Below are positions 1 to 8,313 of a DNA stretch of 64,000 bases, piece after piece. Numbering within the stretch: the stretch's first letter is position 1; the number at the start of each line of letters is the position of its first letter. The DNA lies in assembly GCF_026340095.1 (NCBI RefSeq), contig NZ_JAPEPO010000004.1:42691-106690 (forward strand), in the 5' to 3' direction. Both the position numbers and the translations under genes were made by a program. Below the pieces are notes generated by a model. The model saw nothing but the letters and a program-made list of their open reading frames with translations, was not told the origin of the DNA and did no database searches. Origin of the DNA: Streptomyces sp. NBC_01446 (GTDB taxonomy: Bacteria; Actinomycetota; Actinomycetes; Streptomycetales; Streptomycetaceae).

Positions 1-1765
1 GCAGGAACTCCAGGGAGGTACGCGTGGCGGTGTCGACGACCTCGACGGCTCCGGCCCCGGCGGAGGCGACGTAGAGCCGTCGGCCGTCCGGGCCGACCGC
101 ACAGGCCTGCGGGGTCCGGTGAACGGGGATGGCGTCCCCGGTCAGGGTCCGGGAGACCGCGTCGACGACTCTGATGGTGTTGGCGCTCGGACAACTGAGG
201 TACACGTGCCGTGCGTCGGGACTCACGCACACGTACTCAGGTCCGTCGGGCACCTCGATGGTGGCGGTCACCGTGAGGCTCACGGTGTCGACGACGGTGA
301 CGCCAGTATCGGAGTTGCAGACGAACGCCTGTCTGCCGTCGAGGCTCACCGCCAGCGCGGGCGTGTTGGAGCCCACCGGCACCGGCGCGCCGACGACGGT
401 GAGCTGAGCGGTGTCGACCACGAGGAGCGAGTTGGTCGCCGCGTCCGTGACGTAGACATGTCGGCCGTCCGGGCCGACCGCGACGGCCGTGGGGCTCCCC
501 ACCGGGAGGGTGCCGGTGACCCGGGCCGTGGCCACCTCGATCGCGGACAGCGCGCCGGAGCCCGCCACGTACACATGTCTGCCGTCCTTGGAGGCCGCCA
601 CCGACTGCGCGGCCATGACCGGGACCGTGGCGGTCACCGTGCCGGTGCGGGTGTCGATCAGCGACACGTCGTTCGAGCCGGTGTTGGCGACGAAGAGCGT
701 CCCGCCGTCCGGCGACACGTCGATCGCCACGGGTGCCTGTCCCGCGGTGAACTGTGTTTCGCCCGTGCTCATCACCGCGAGCGCGTCCGCACCCGTGGTG
801 GCGACCAGAAGCCGCCGGCCGTCGGGCGAGAGGGCCACGCCCTCGGGCTGTGGTCCCACGGGCCGGGAGAAGGTCCGGGTGTCGAAAGGCACCACGAGCT
901 TGGTCCGGAATCCCGCGGCGTAAGCCCGGTGCCCGTCCGGGGTGCGCACCATCTCGGCGGGCGGCCCGCCGACCGGGATCGTACGGACGACCACCAGCCG
1001 TTCGGTGTCGATCACGGAGACGGAGTCATCCTCCGCGTTGGAGACGTACAGGCGTCTGCCGTCCGCCGACATCAGCGTCTCCTTGGGGAAGTCGCCGACA
1101 GGGATCGTGGTCAGTACGGTGCCGGAGGCGGGCTCGACCACGGAGACGGTGCCGTCCTGGCCGTGCACCACGAACACCCGCCGACCGTCCGGGGACACCG
1201 CCAGGGCACGGGGGAACGGCATGACGGCGATCGGCGGCATCGCCAGCGGCGTGTCGGTCTCCGCGTCGATCACCCGGAGGGTCCCCCCGGTCAGGTCAGT
1301 CACGTACACCTGACGGCCGTCGGGGGCGATGGCGACGCCGAGCAGGTCGCCTCCGAGGCCGATGGTACGGATCACCTGGCCGCTCGCCGTGTCCACCACC
1401 GCGACCTGGCCGACGTCGTTGTAGGTGATGTACAGGCGGGTGCCCGGGGGTGTCAGCGCCATTTTCAGTGGTGCGGCGTCCAGGGCGACCGTTTCGACGA
1501 TGGTGTCGGTGCGGGTGTCGAACACGAAGAGTTGGTTGCCCGGGTCGCCGGCGACGTAGAGCCGGTCCCCGTGGGGGCTCATGACGGCTGCTCTTGCGCC
1601 TGGGCAGGCCAGCTTCGCGATGACCGAGTGGCTCGTGGTGTCGACCACGAACACCGCTCCGGTGTCGTCGGGGCTCGTGAAGTACAGGCGCCGGCCGTCC
1701 GGTGCGATGGCCGCGCCGAACGGCCGCAGGTCGAGCGGGATCGGGGCGGTGCTGGGGTTCACCAT
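1..1765 (-). CDS. YVTN-family beta-propeller protein (3' end outside window)
   Basis: Reading the minus strand from ATG at 1765 gives about 588 residues with no stop before the window edge. It is made of some thirteen to fourteen units of about 42 residues, each with a pattern like SPDGRRLYVAN followed by VVDT and TVxxTIPVG. This is the YVTN/lactonase-like beta-propeller repeat, usually a protein-interaction scaffold rather than an enzyme. No signal peptide is seen at the start (MVNPSTAPIPLDL). It is divergent from the CIS operon, with a 186-bp gap that probably holds both promoters. A role as a CIS-associated or surface-binding protein is inference only. Confidence 0.85.
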   Translation of the reverse strand, partial: MVNPSTAPIPLDLRPFGAAIAPDGRRLYFTSPDDTGAVFVVDTTSHSVIAKLACPGARAAVMSPHGDRLYVAGDPGNQLFVFDTRTDTIVETVALDAAPLKMALTPPGTRLYITYNDVGQVAVVDTASGQVIRTIGLGGDLLGVAIAPDGRQVYVTDLTGGTLRVIDAETDTPLAMPPIAVMPFPRALAVSPDGRRVFVVHGQDGTVSVVEPASGTVLTTIPVGDFPKETLMSADGRRLYVSNAEDDSVSVIDTERLVVVRTIPVGGPPAEMVRTPDGHRAYAAGFRTKLVVPFDTRTFSRPVGPQPEGVALSPDGRRLLVATTGADALAVMSTGETQFTAGQAPVAIDVSPDGGTLFVANTGSNDVSLIDTRTGTVTATVPVMAAQSVAASKDGRHVYVAGSGALSAIEVATARVTGTLPVGSPTAVAVGPDGRHVYVTDAATNSLLVVDTAQLTVVGAPVPVGSNTPALAVSLDGRQAFVCNSDTGVTVVDTVSLTVTATIEVPDGPEYVCVSPDARHVYLSCPSANTIRVVDAVSRTLTGDAIPVHRTPQACAVGPDGRRLYVASAGAGAVEVVDTATRTSLEFL

Positions 1766-1951
1766 CTGCCCACCGTGAAGTCCGTCCGCCGACCGGTGGG
1801 CGCCGACACCCCGGGCGCGGCCAGTCGGCTCCGGTCCGTCGCCGGAACGTGTGAAGCCGCGGCGGGCGGCGTGTCGGCCGCGACCGGCGCTGGTACTTCG
1901 TCTGTGCTGCGGCGGGCGCCGCATGCCGCGCGAGGACCGGAGGGAGATCTG

Positions 1952-2905
1952 ATGCGATTTCGCGACCGCATCTTGCTGCGCCTGCTCGATGCGGGGGAAT
2001 GCGCAGCCCTCCTGACGCCCGAGGTGGGTGACCGGCTGCTGCACGCGGCGTTCACCGCCGAGGAGGCGACGGTCGGGCCCGTCACCGGGGTGCAGGCACG
2101 GCAGGTGGCCCTCATGCCCACCTCCGGAGTGGTGCAGCCCGTCGAGGCCCACATGCACGGCGTGCAGTCGGGCCAGCAGTGGCGGTTGGCCGCCCAACTG
2201 CCACTCGCCGGGCCCGTGGTGGGCGCCGACGCGCGGCTGGATCTGACGCTGCTGGCGCCCCTGTCCGGGGTACGCACCTCGATCACCCAGGCCGAGATGC
2301 GGGACCTGCGAGGCATCGCCGACCTCGACGCGGTGGACGCGCGCATCGTGGCGGAGGACGGCGCCCTGCCGGCGCCGGGCGAGGCGCTTCAGCAGCGGCG
2401 GCTGAGCGCGCTCATCGCCTCTCTGGAGGACCGGTTCACGACCAGCGGCGAGGCGCCCCTGGGCACCCTGCTCCGCAGCCGACCACTCACCTTCGAACAG
2501 CTGCTGGCGGAACTCAGCCCACCGCGCAGGCCGCAACGGCTGAGCCTGAACTTCGTGGAGGACTCCACGAAGCCACCCGCACCGGCCGACTTCCCGGTGC
2601 AGTGCCTCGGCTTCGCCGTCGACGAGCCCTTCGGCGATCTGGCCGCGCGGCTCGCCGAGATCCAGACCGGCAGGGCGCGGGCCGCGCCACATGCCGAACC
2701 TCCGCGGCCACCGGTCGGCACAGCCGTACGGACACCGCTGCCGGCCCTGATGTTCTTCCCGCAGGCCGCCCTGGACGAGCCCGACCTGCCGGGGACGGCT
2801 CAGGGGCCCAACCCGGCCGACACCGCCGGCGTGCGCACCGCCCGCCTCGACGAACTCGCCCTCCGGCTCCGGCCCCTCGGCATCGTGCCGGTGGCGGTGC
2901 CCTGA
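1952..2905 (+). CDS. Uncharacterised protein, first gene of the CIS operon
   Basis: The protein has 317 residues. The ATG at 1952 is preceded by a good ribosome binding site (GGAGGGAG). The open frame extends far upstream, but that part is a shadow of the beta-propeller gene. I see no membrane segment or catalytic motif. The second half is rich in proline and arginine (around residues 230-290). It ends 19 bp before the sheath start, so it is probably co-transcribed. By position it could be a tail terminator, sheath chaperone or regulator; the sequence does not decide. Confidence 0.6.
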   Translation: MRFRDRILLRLLDAGECAALLTPEVGDRLLHAAFTAEEATVGPVTGVQARQVALMPTSGVVQPVEAHMHGVQSGQQWRLAAQLPLAGPVVGADARLDLTLLAPLSGVRTSITQAEMRDLRGIADLDAVDARIVAEDGALPAPGEALQQRRLSALIASLEDRFTTSGEAPLGTLLRSRPLTFEQLLAELSPPRRPQRLSLNFVEDSTKPPAPADFPVQCLGFAVDEPFGDLAARLAEIQTGRARAAPHAEPPRPPVGTAVRTPLPALMFFPQAALDEPDLPGTAQGPNPADTAGVRTARLDELALRLRPLGIVPVAVP

Positions 2906-2924
2906 CCGCACGGGAGTGCCCACG

Positions 2925-4175
2925 ATGGCCCCAACCGACGAGATCGCACCCGAGTACCCGTACATCAACGTCACCATCGACACTCGGGGCATGCAGCCGC
3001 TGGCCCGCCGCGCCACGGGCAACATCGCCATCGTCGGCGCGCCCGGCACGGGGGTCACCGTCACGCCCAACATCCCCGTACAGATCGGCAGCGAAGCCGA
3101 GGCGCGTGAGCATTTCGCCGTCGTCGACACCAAGACGCGCGCGGTCACGAGCGCGGGGCCGCTCTACCGCGCCCTGTGTGCCGCGCTGCTCCAGGATCCG
3201 GCGCCGTCGCGCGTCTACGCCGTTCCCACCGGCCCCGTGGAGACCCCGCCCGGCGGGGGCGGCCCGGGCGGGGAGCAGCCCGCTGCTGCGGCACCTGACT
3301 ACGACGCCGCGCTGAAGGCGACGGAGTCCCTGCCCGTGCAGCTGGTGTGCCTGGCCGGCGAGACCGGCGTGGACCAGCTCAAGCGGCTCAAGGAGCACGT
3401 GGACAACGTCAGCGAGGCGGGCTCCGCCCGGATGGGGGTCGGCATGGTCGACCCCGACCTCCCTCTCGACCCCACCGACGAGGACAGGGCCACCTTCGCC
3501 GCGGCTGCCGCCAGCACGTACACGGACGTCAAGAGCGGCTCCAGCCGGATGATCCTGGTCGCCGCGCGCGTGGAGAAGGACAAGGAGACCGGTGAACAGC
3601 CCGATGTGGCCGCCGCAGTGACCGGCGCCATCGCCGGGTACCCCCCGCACGCGAGCGTGCTGATGAAGCAGGTCCGCGGTTTCGGGATCCCGCTGGCCCG
3701 GCAGTTCAGTGGTACGGAGATCAAGAACCTGGCCGAGAAGCTGATCATCCCGGTCATCGACCCCGAACTCATCCCCGGCGAGGGGCTGTTCCTCGGCTCC
3801 GGGCACTGTTTCACGACGGAAACCTCGAAGCTGTTCGTCGACATCGTCCGGGTCCTGGACCACATCGAGTTCCAGCTCAAGGCCGGACTGATCGGCTCGA
3901 TCGGCGAGACCCGCATCGACCGACTCGGCATGCAGGGCCTGAAGTCGCGCATCAACGGCATCCTCAGCCCCCTCCTCACATCCGGGATCATCGCCGGCTA
4001 CACGATCGACATTCCGCTGCTGCCGGTCCTGGAGGCGGAGGAGTCCGCCCGCACGCCCGGACAGACCAGCACCCTGAGCAGCGCGCGCCGGGACCGCACG
4101 GTCGAGGTGCTGCTCTCCGTCACCTACGCCGGCGCCGTGCACTTCCTCGACATCAACCTCGCGCTCAAGGCCTGA
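2925..4175 (+). CDS. Contractile sheath protein of a phage-tail-like injection system
   Basis: The protein has 416 residues. An in-frame GTG lies at 2916, but ATG 2925 has GGGAG eight bases upstream and is preferred. The N-terminus (YPYINVTIDTRGMQPL) followed by NIAIVGAPGTGV is the usual tail-sheath beginning. The C-terminal half (VDIVRVLDHIEFQLK, then a GLKSRINGILSPLLTSGII-type helix and a VEVLLSVTYAGAVHFLDI strand) matches the sheath family core that forms the contractile outer cylinder. A proline/glycine-rich insert sits near residues 105-125. Only one sheath gene is present, whereas many extracellular CIS have two or three. Confidence 0.88.
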   Translation: MAPTDEIAPEYPYINVTIDTRGMQPLARRATGNIAIVGAPGTGVTVTPNIPVQIGSEAEAREHFAVVDTKTRAVTSAGPLYRALCAALLQDPAPSRVYAVPTGPVETPPGGGGPGGEQPAAAAPDYDAALKATESLPVQLVCLAGETGVDQLKRLKEHVDNVSEAGSARMGVGMVDPDLPLDPTDEDRATFAAAAASTYTDVKSGSSRMILVAARVEKDKETGEQPDVAAAVTGAIAGYPPHASVLMKQVRGFGIPLARQFSGTEIKNLAEKLIIPVIDPELIPGEGLFLGSGHCFTTETSKLFVDIVRVLDHIEFQLKAGLIGSIGETRIDRLGMQGLKSRINGILSPLLTSGIIAGYTIDIPLLPVLEAEESARTPGQTSTLSSARRDRTVEVLLSVTYAGAVHFLDINLALKA

Positions 4176-4192
4176 GTCCACCGGAGGACGCT

Positions 4193-4657
4193 GTGACCAC
4201 TCCTGCACCCGCATCGAGCGACTGGACGCAGTCGCGGCTCGCCGTCATCGTGGAGGGGCAGACCGCGCATCCGCTGACCCCCGTGGACTCCTTCGCCCCC
4301 CAGTTCAACCTGGGCGGGGAGGTCATCCACTCCCTCGAAGCCACCCACGTCGGCTACGTCGCCCATCCGGCCAACTTCACCTTCACCATGACCGTGAAGG
4401 CGATCGGCGGCGCGTCCGCCTCGCTCACCCAACTGGCGATGAGAGGGCAGGAGTTCTCCATCGGGCTGTACGAGGCCAAGGGGAGCACCGGCCAGTGGGA
4501 CTTCAAGTCCATCCTTTTCAACAAGTGCCTCATCACCTCGGCCAACCCGTCCAACGCGGTTCCCAACGCTGCGCCCACCGCGACGTTCTCCGGCGTCGCC
4601 CGCGAGGCCGTGGTCGACGACGGCATTGAGCGCACGCTGCCTACCCCCATCACCTGA
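4193..4657 (+). CDS. Inner tube protein (Hcp/gp19-like)
   Basis: The protein has 154 residues, the usual tube-subunit size. GTG 4193 follows GGAGG at optimal spacing and lies 17 bp after the sheath stop. The sequence has the tube pattern: an early strand with an acidic patch, SLEATHVGYVAHPANFTFTMTV, a central helix, then DFKSILFNKCLITSANPSNAVPNAAPTATFSGVAREA, typical of phage tail tube and CIS tube subunits. It would stack as hexameric rings inside the sheath. Only this single tube gene is recognised. Confidence 0.82.
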   Translation: MTTPAPASSDWTQSRLAVIVEGQTAHPLTPVDSFAPQFNLGGEVIHSLEATHVGYVAHPANFTFTMTVKAIGGASASLTQLAMRGQEFSIGLYEAKGSTGQWDFKSILFNKCLITSANPSNAVPNAAPTATFSGVAREAVVDDGIERTLPTPIT

Positions 4658-4710
4658 CAGCGCCGCGGCGCGGACGGCAACCATGATTCCGGCGCACCCA
4701 GGAGGACCCG

Positions 4711-5016
4711 ATGAACGACCCGACCGGACAACCGGACGGCACCCGGCCTGACGGCCACGGCGCCGAGCCGTGGGGCGGCCGCGTCCGGCAGACCGGCACC
4801 GCTCTGGTACGCCGGGACGAACTGGTCGTGCCCCTGGAGGGCAGTCAGGCCGAACTGGCCCTCGCCGGACAGGACGGCCGGCACGACATCCACGTACATC
4901 TGCCGGTGACCGTCGAGGTCGTCGGCGCACTCGACTCGCTCGCGATCCGCGACGCGGTCGACGACGCGCTGCGCCGCGTCCGCCATGCCATGGACGCGTA
5001 CACCGAGCGGGGCTGA
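4711..5016 (+). CDS. Small CIS-operon protein, related to the start of the next gene
   Basis: The protein has 101 residues. ATG 4711 has AGGAGG seven bases upstream. The first 45 residues are polar and disordered-looking. The last 45 (HVHLPVTVEVVG, then AIRDAVDDALRRVRHAM) form a strand plus amphipathic helix. The same pattern opens the following 1097-residue protein (HVHVPIRVTLV, then ERAVGDACRTALLTAR). The stop is 3 bp before the next start, so translation is probably coupled. Function is unknown; a chaperone or adaptor for its large neighbour is a reasonable guess. Confidence 0.6.
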   Translation: MNDPTGQPDGTRPDGHGAEPWGGRVRQTGTALVRRDELVVPLEGSQAELALAGQDGRHDIHVHLPVTVEVVGALDSLAIRDAVDDALRRVRHAMDAYTERG

Positions 5017-5019
5017 AAG

Positions 5020-8000
5020 GTGTCTTTGCACGTGCACGTCCCCATCCGGGTCACCCTCGTGGAACCGGTCACCGGGCACGAACTGACGCTCCTGGAGCGG
5101 GCGGTCGGCGACGCCTGCCGCACCGCCCTGCTCACCGCGCGCCGCGAGGTCCTGGACGTGCGCGGATCGGGGCGCCGAATCGTTGTCGACCGCCCGGATC
5201 CGGTCTTCACCGGCCGACCGGCCCCACAGGAGCTGCGGGAGCGCGCCGCTCGGGCGGCCACCCGGGGCGTGACCGCCGGGATCTCGGCGTCGGGCCTGCT
5301 GCGACGCTGGCCGGCGCCGTCCGTGCGCGCCGAGCCGTTCGACGCGTCGCGGCTGGGACGGGACGAGGACGGGGCCACCTACCGGACCCCCTCCTACGAC
5401 CGGCCCGGCAAGGAGGAGGCCGTCCGGTTCTTCCATCAGCGGGGCGACAGGCCGGCCCCGGGATCGTTGCGGCCCGCCGCCGGGACCGTCCTGACGGTCA
5501 ACGAAGCCGCTGCGGTCGCCTGGAGCGAACACCTAGACCGGTCGGGCGCCGTGTGGCAGCCGGAGATCCATGGCTGCCCCGGCTACGCGGGACTGGTGAG
5601 CGCCGAGGGCCGGCAGCGGCGCGCTCTGGTGTGGATCAGCGACGTGACCGCCATCGATCCGGTCGGGCAGCTGCCGAAGGGCAGTTATCGCGAGAACTGG
5701 CAGGAGCTGGACTTGCTGACATGGCAGCCGCGCCCGGGGGGCCGCGTCGGGTTCCGCCAGGCCACGGTCACCGGCGGCCTGGCCCCGTATCACGACCTGG
5801 AGCGCACCGAGCGCCAGGGCACGGTGGAGGAGATCGAGAAGCTGATCACGGAGCTGCTCGACGCGGGCCACGAACCGGCCGGCCATCCCCTCCGCCAGGC
5901 CGCCGCCCGGCGCCGCTATGCCGAACTGATGCTGGGCGGGGCCAGGGAGCCGACGGTTCTGTTCCGCCTGCACGGCGATCGCCGGATGTTCGCAGTGCTG
6001 AAGGCCACGACTCCCTCGCCGATCCGTTTCGTCACCGCCCTGCCACCGGCCGGCCTGGAATCGAGGGCAGCGTCGCCCGGCTCCGGACCGGCTGCCTCCG
6101 GCCGTAGGCCCGCATCCGGTACCCCGGCCGCCTCCGGATCCGGGACCAAGGCCGCACCCGCACCGGCCCGCGCCCCCGTGCCCGGGACCAGGCTCGGCCC
6201 TACGCCCAAGCCCAAGCCCGCGCCGGCAGCACCCGCACCCGGGACCAAGCCTGCGGTCCCGGCCAAGCCCGAGCGCGGGGCCACACCGCCGGGCACCACG
6301 AAGCCTGAGCCACAGCCCGGTTCCGCGTCCCCGCCCGGACCCGGGGTCCCCGCCCCACCACCGACTCCGGGCGAGGCTCGGCCCGAGCGCGCCGTACCCG
6401 GTGCCGAGGACGCCGGCGGGGCCGCAGCGGGCGGCTCGCTCCCCGAAGGGCCGGAACGCGTCTGGCCGGGGACGGACGCCCCGGGCGAGGACGTGGTGTG
6501 CGCCGCGTACGAGGGCGAACCGGCGTTGACCGCGCTCGTCAGCCGCCAGGACGCGCTCGCCCAGAACATGCGGCGCGTCGCGCGCCTGCTCGACGTCGAT
6601 GAGTGCGCCCATCCGGGTATGTTCACCCTGAACTGCGCGAGGGCGGTCGCCGTCCGCGCCCGCGGAGTGGGGCTGGCCTCCGTGCGCAGCCCGGTGACGA
6701 CCCAGGTGGCTGTGCGGGCCGACGGCGGGGGCAACAACGGCTTCGTCGACGTCCGTCCCGGCCAGGCGCCCGAGGTCGAGCAGCTGCGCATCCTGGCCCG
6801 GGCGGTCGCCCTGCTGCGCCGGCTGGCCGACGACATCGTCGCGGCCTACCAACTCGCGGAGAACGCCCCGCTGATCCGGCCGCACCCCGGCACTCCCGGG
6901 CCGCAGGCAGCGGCCTGGGCCCTGCGGTTTCTCACGGACGTGCACGGCGTGCTGTCCGACAGCTGCATGCACCTGTACGCGGAGACCTGCCGCGTCCTGC
7001 TGCTCCAGCAGCTGCGCTCCTCGGGGGCCGCGATCGCTCAGCGCCGGGGGCCGAACGCCGAAGAGACCCTGGACCACTTCGCCCGTGTCCTGGACATCCT
7101 CGGCGGCAGCGCGGTGAAACTGCTGGTGCTGCGCAGGGCCGTACGGCATGCCGAGCGGATCGGAGCGATCGGAACGGTGCGAGAGGTGCTGTCCCGGCGA
7201 CAGACCAGGTATCACGCGGGCGATCACGAGTACGACTACGCCAAACCCGCCCCCATCGGCGAGGTGAACCCCCGTACGCTGTCCGAACTCGTCGACGCCC
7301 GGATCGAACGCCGGGGCACCGGCTACGCGGCGGTGGAGGGCGGCCGGGTCTGGACGCCTGAGGATCTGGAAAGGGGCATCCTCTCCCGGCGCACTCTGGT
7401 CAACCAGGTCGACCCGCTCTACTTCCAGGTGGAGGACATCGAGCGGGTGTTTGCCTCGGCCCAGGGCGACCCCGGCTTCCTGCGGCGCCATCTCACGGAG
7501 CTGCTGGGCACGTTGGCCGCGGCCAACGAGGAGATGACACGCAAGGCCACGGAGGCGCACAGTGGCGCCTTCTTCGCCCTGGAGGCATCCCAGTTCGTGG
7601 CCCGGACGGGCGGAAAGGACGCCCGCGGGCTGTGGTTCGCGCTGTCGGGCATCCACGCGATGTCGGACGACGAACTGCGGCCTTACGCGGGAGACGTCCC
7701 GGAGTACGCGGAGGGGGTGAACCTCGCGATCGGCCGGAAGGCGGGCTTCGACGCGGTCAAGCAGGTGTTCGCCACCGCGGGGATCACTGTGCTCGCCCTG
7801 CTGTGCGCTCCCCTGGGGGCGGCGCTCGCCGGAGCAGTCACCTCGGCGGTGAGTCTGGGCCTGGCCGTGCACGAGAACCTGGGGGCGCAGGAGAAAGTGG
7901 GGCTGTACCGCGCCCTGGAGGATCCCGAGGCGCTCCAGCGGTGGCAGGACGTGGAGTTGGCCGAACTGATGGCGTTGATCGGCCTCGCCTTCTCCGTCTT

Positions 8001-8313
8001 CGACGTGGGCAGTGTCGCCGGGGGTGCGACGGCGATCGCTCGCGGGGCGACCGAGGCCCTGCAGCTGGGCCGGCAGGCCGGTGCGCGGGCCGCGGTGAGC
8101 ACGGTGGCCGGGAGCGCTCGGCGCACCATCGTGGCCGATACGACCGAGCAGATGCTCAGGCACGCCCTGCGCGAGGCCGTGACGGCCTTCGCCGTGACGC
8201 AGGTGATGGACGTGCTCGCGGCCCGCGTGCTCGGCCCCGTGGTCACGGACTGGGCCCGTGAACAGGGGCTGCTGCACGGGACGTCGGACCGGCCGGGAGA
8301 AGGGGGCGCCTGA
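5020..8313 (+). CDS. Large CIS-associated protein with Pro/Ala-rich linker and C-terminal membrane segments (effector or tape-measure candidate)
   Basis: The protein has 1097 residues from GTG 5020. It shows an N-terminal alpha/beta region (1-340), a long low-complexity Pro/Ala/Gly/Lys linker (about 345-490), a helical middle domain, and strongly hydrophobic stretches near residues 916-950 (GITVLALLCAPLGAALAGA) and about 985-1000. Its place between tube and baseplate genes is where a tape-measure protein usually sits. The linker plus terminal membrane hairpin would also suit a pore-forming effector or cargo. The stop overlaps the start of the nuclease-like gene by one base. I do not recognise the family. 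Confidence 0.6.
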   Translation: MSLHVHVPIRVTLVEPVTGHELTLLERAVGDACRTALLTARREVLDVRGSGRRIVVDRPDPVFTGRPAPQELRERAARAATRGVTAGISASGLLRRWPAPSVRAEPFDASRLGRDEDGATYRTPSYDRPGKEEAVRFFHQRGDRPAPGSLRPAAGTVLTVNEAAAVAWSEHLDRSGAVWQPEIHGCPGYAGLVSAEGRQRRALVWISDVTAIDPVGQLPKGSYRENWQELDLLTWQPRPGGRVGFRQATVTGGLAPYHDLERTERQGTVEEIEKLITELLDAGHEPAGHPLRQAAARRRYAELMLGGAREPTVLFRLHGDRRMFAVLKATTPSPIRFVTALPPAGLESRAASPGSGPAASGRRPASGTPAASGSGTKAAPAPARAPVPGTRLGPTPKPKPAPAAPAPGTKPAVPAKPERGATPPGTTKPEPQPGSASPPGPGVPAPPPTPGEARPERAVPGAEDAGGAAAGGSLPEGPERVWPGTDAPGEDVVCAAYEGEPALTALVSRQDALAQNMRRVARLLDVDECAHPGMFTLNCARAVAVRARGVGLASVRSPVTTQVAVRADGGGNNGFVDVRPGQAPEVEQLRILARAVALLRRLADDIVAAYQLAENAPLIRPHPGTPGPQAAAWALRFLTDVHGVLSDSCMHLYAETCRVLLLQQLRSSGAAIAQRRGPNAEETLDHFARVLDILGGSAVKLLVLRRAVRHAERIGAIGTVREVLSRRQTRYHAGDHEYDYAKPAPIGEVNPRTLSELVDARIERRGTGYAAVEGGRVWTPEDLERGILSRRTLVNQVDPLYFQVEDIERVFASAQGDPGFLRRHLTELLGTLAAANEEMTRKATEAHSGAFFALEASQFVARTGGKDARGLWFALSGIHAMSDDELRPYAGDVPEYAEGVNLAIGRKAGFDAVKQVFATAGITVLALLCAPLGAALAGAVTSAVSLGLAVHENLGAQEKVGLYRALEDPEALQRWQDVELAELMALIGLAFSVFDVGSVAGGATAIARGATEALQLGRQAGARAAVSTVAGSARRTIVADTTEQMLRHALREAVTAFAVTQVMDVLAARVLGPVVTDWAREQGLLHGTSDRPGEGGA

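Noticed and set aside
119..1951. Long plus-strand open frame continuous with the first CIS gene
   Set aside because: The minus strand here encodes clear YVTN propeller repeats; the plus frame is a low-information Arg/Gly/Asp shadow. The real plus gene starts at 1952.
4770..6107. Arg/Gly/Pro-rich 445-residue frame over the 101- and 1097-residue genes
   Set aside because: Composition is that of a GC-rich shadow frame; the two genes in the other frame have ribosome sites and coupled ends.
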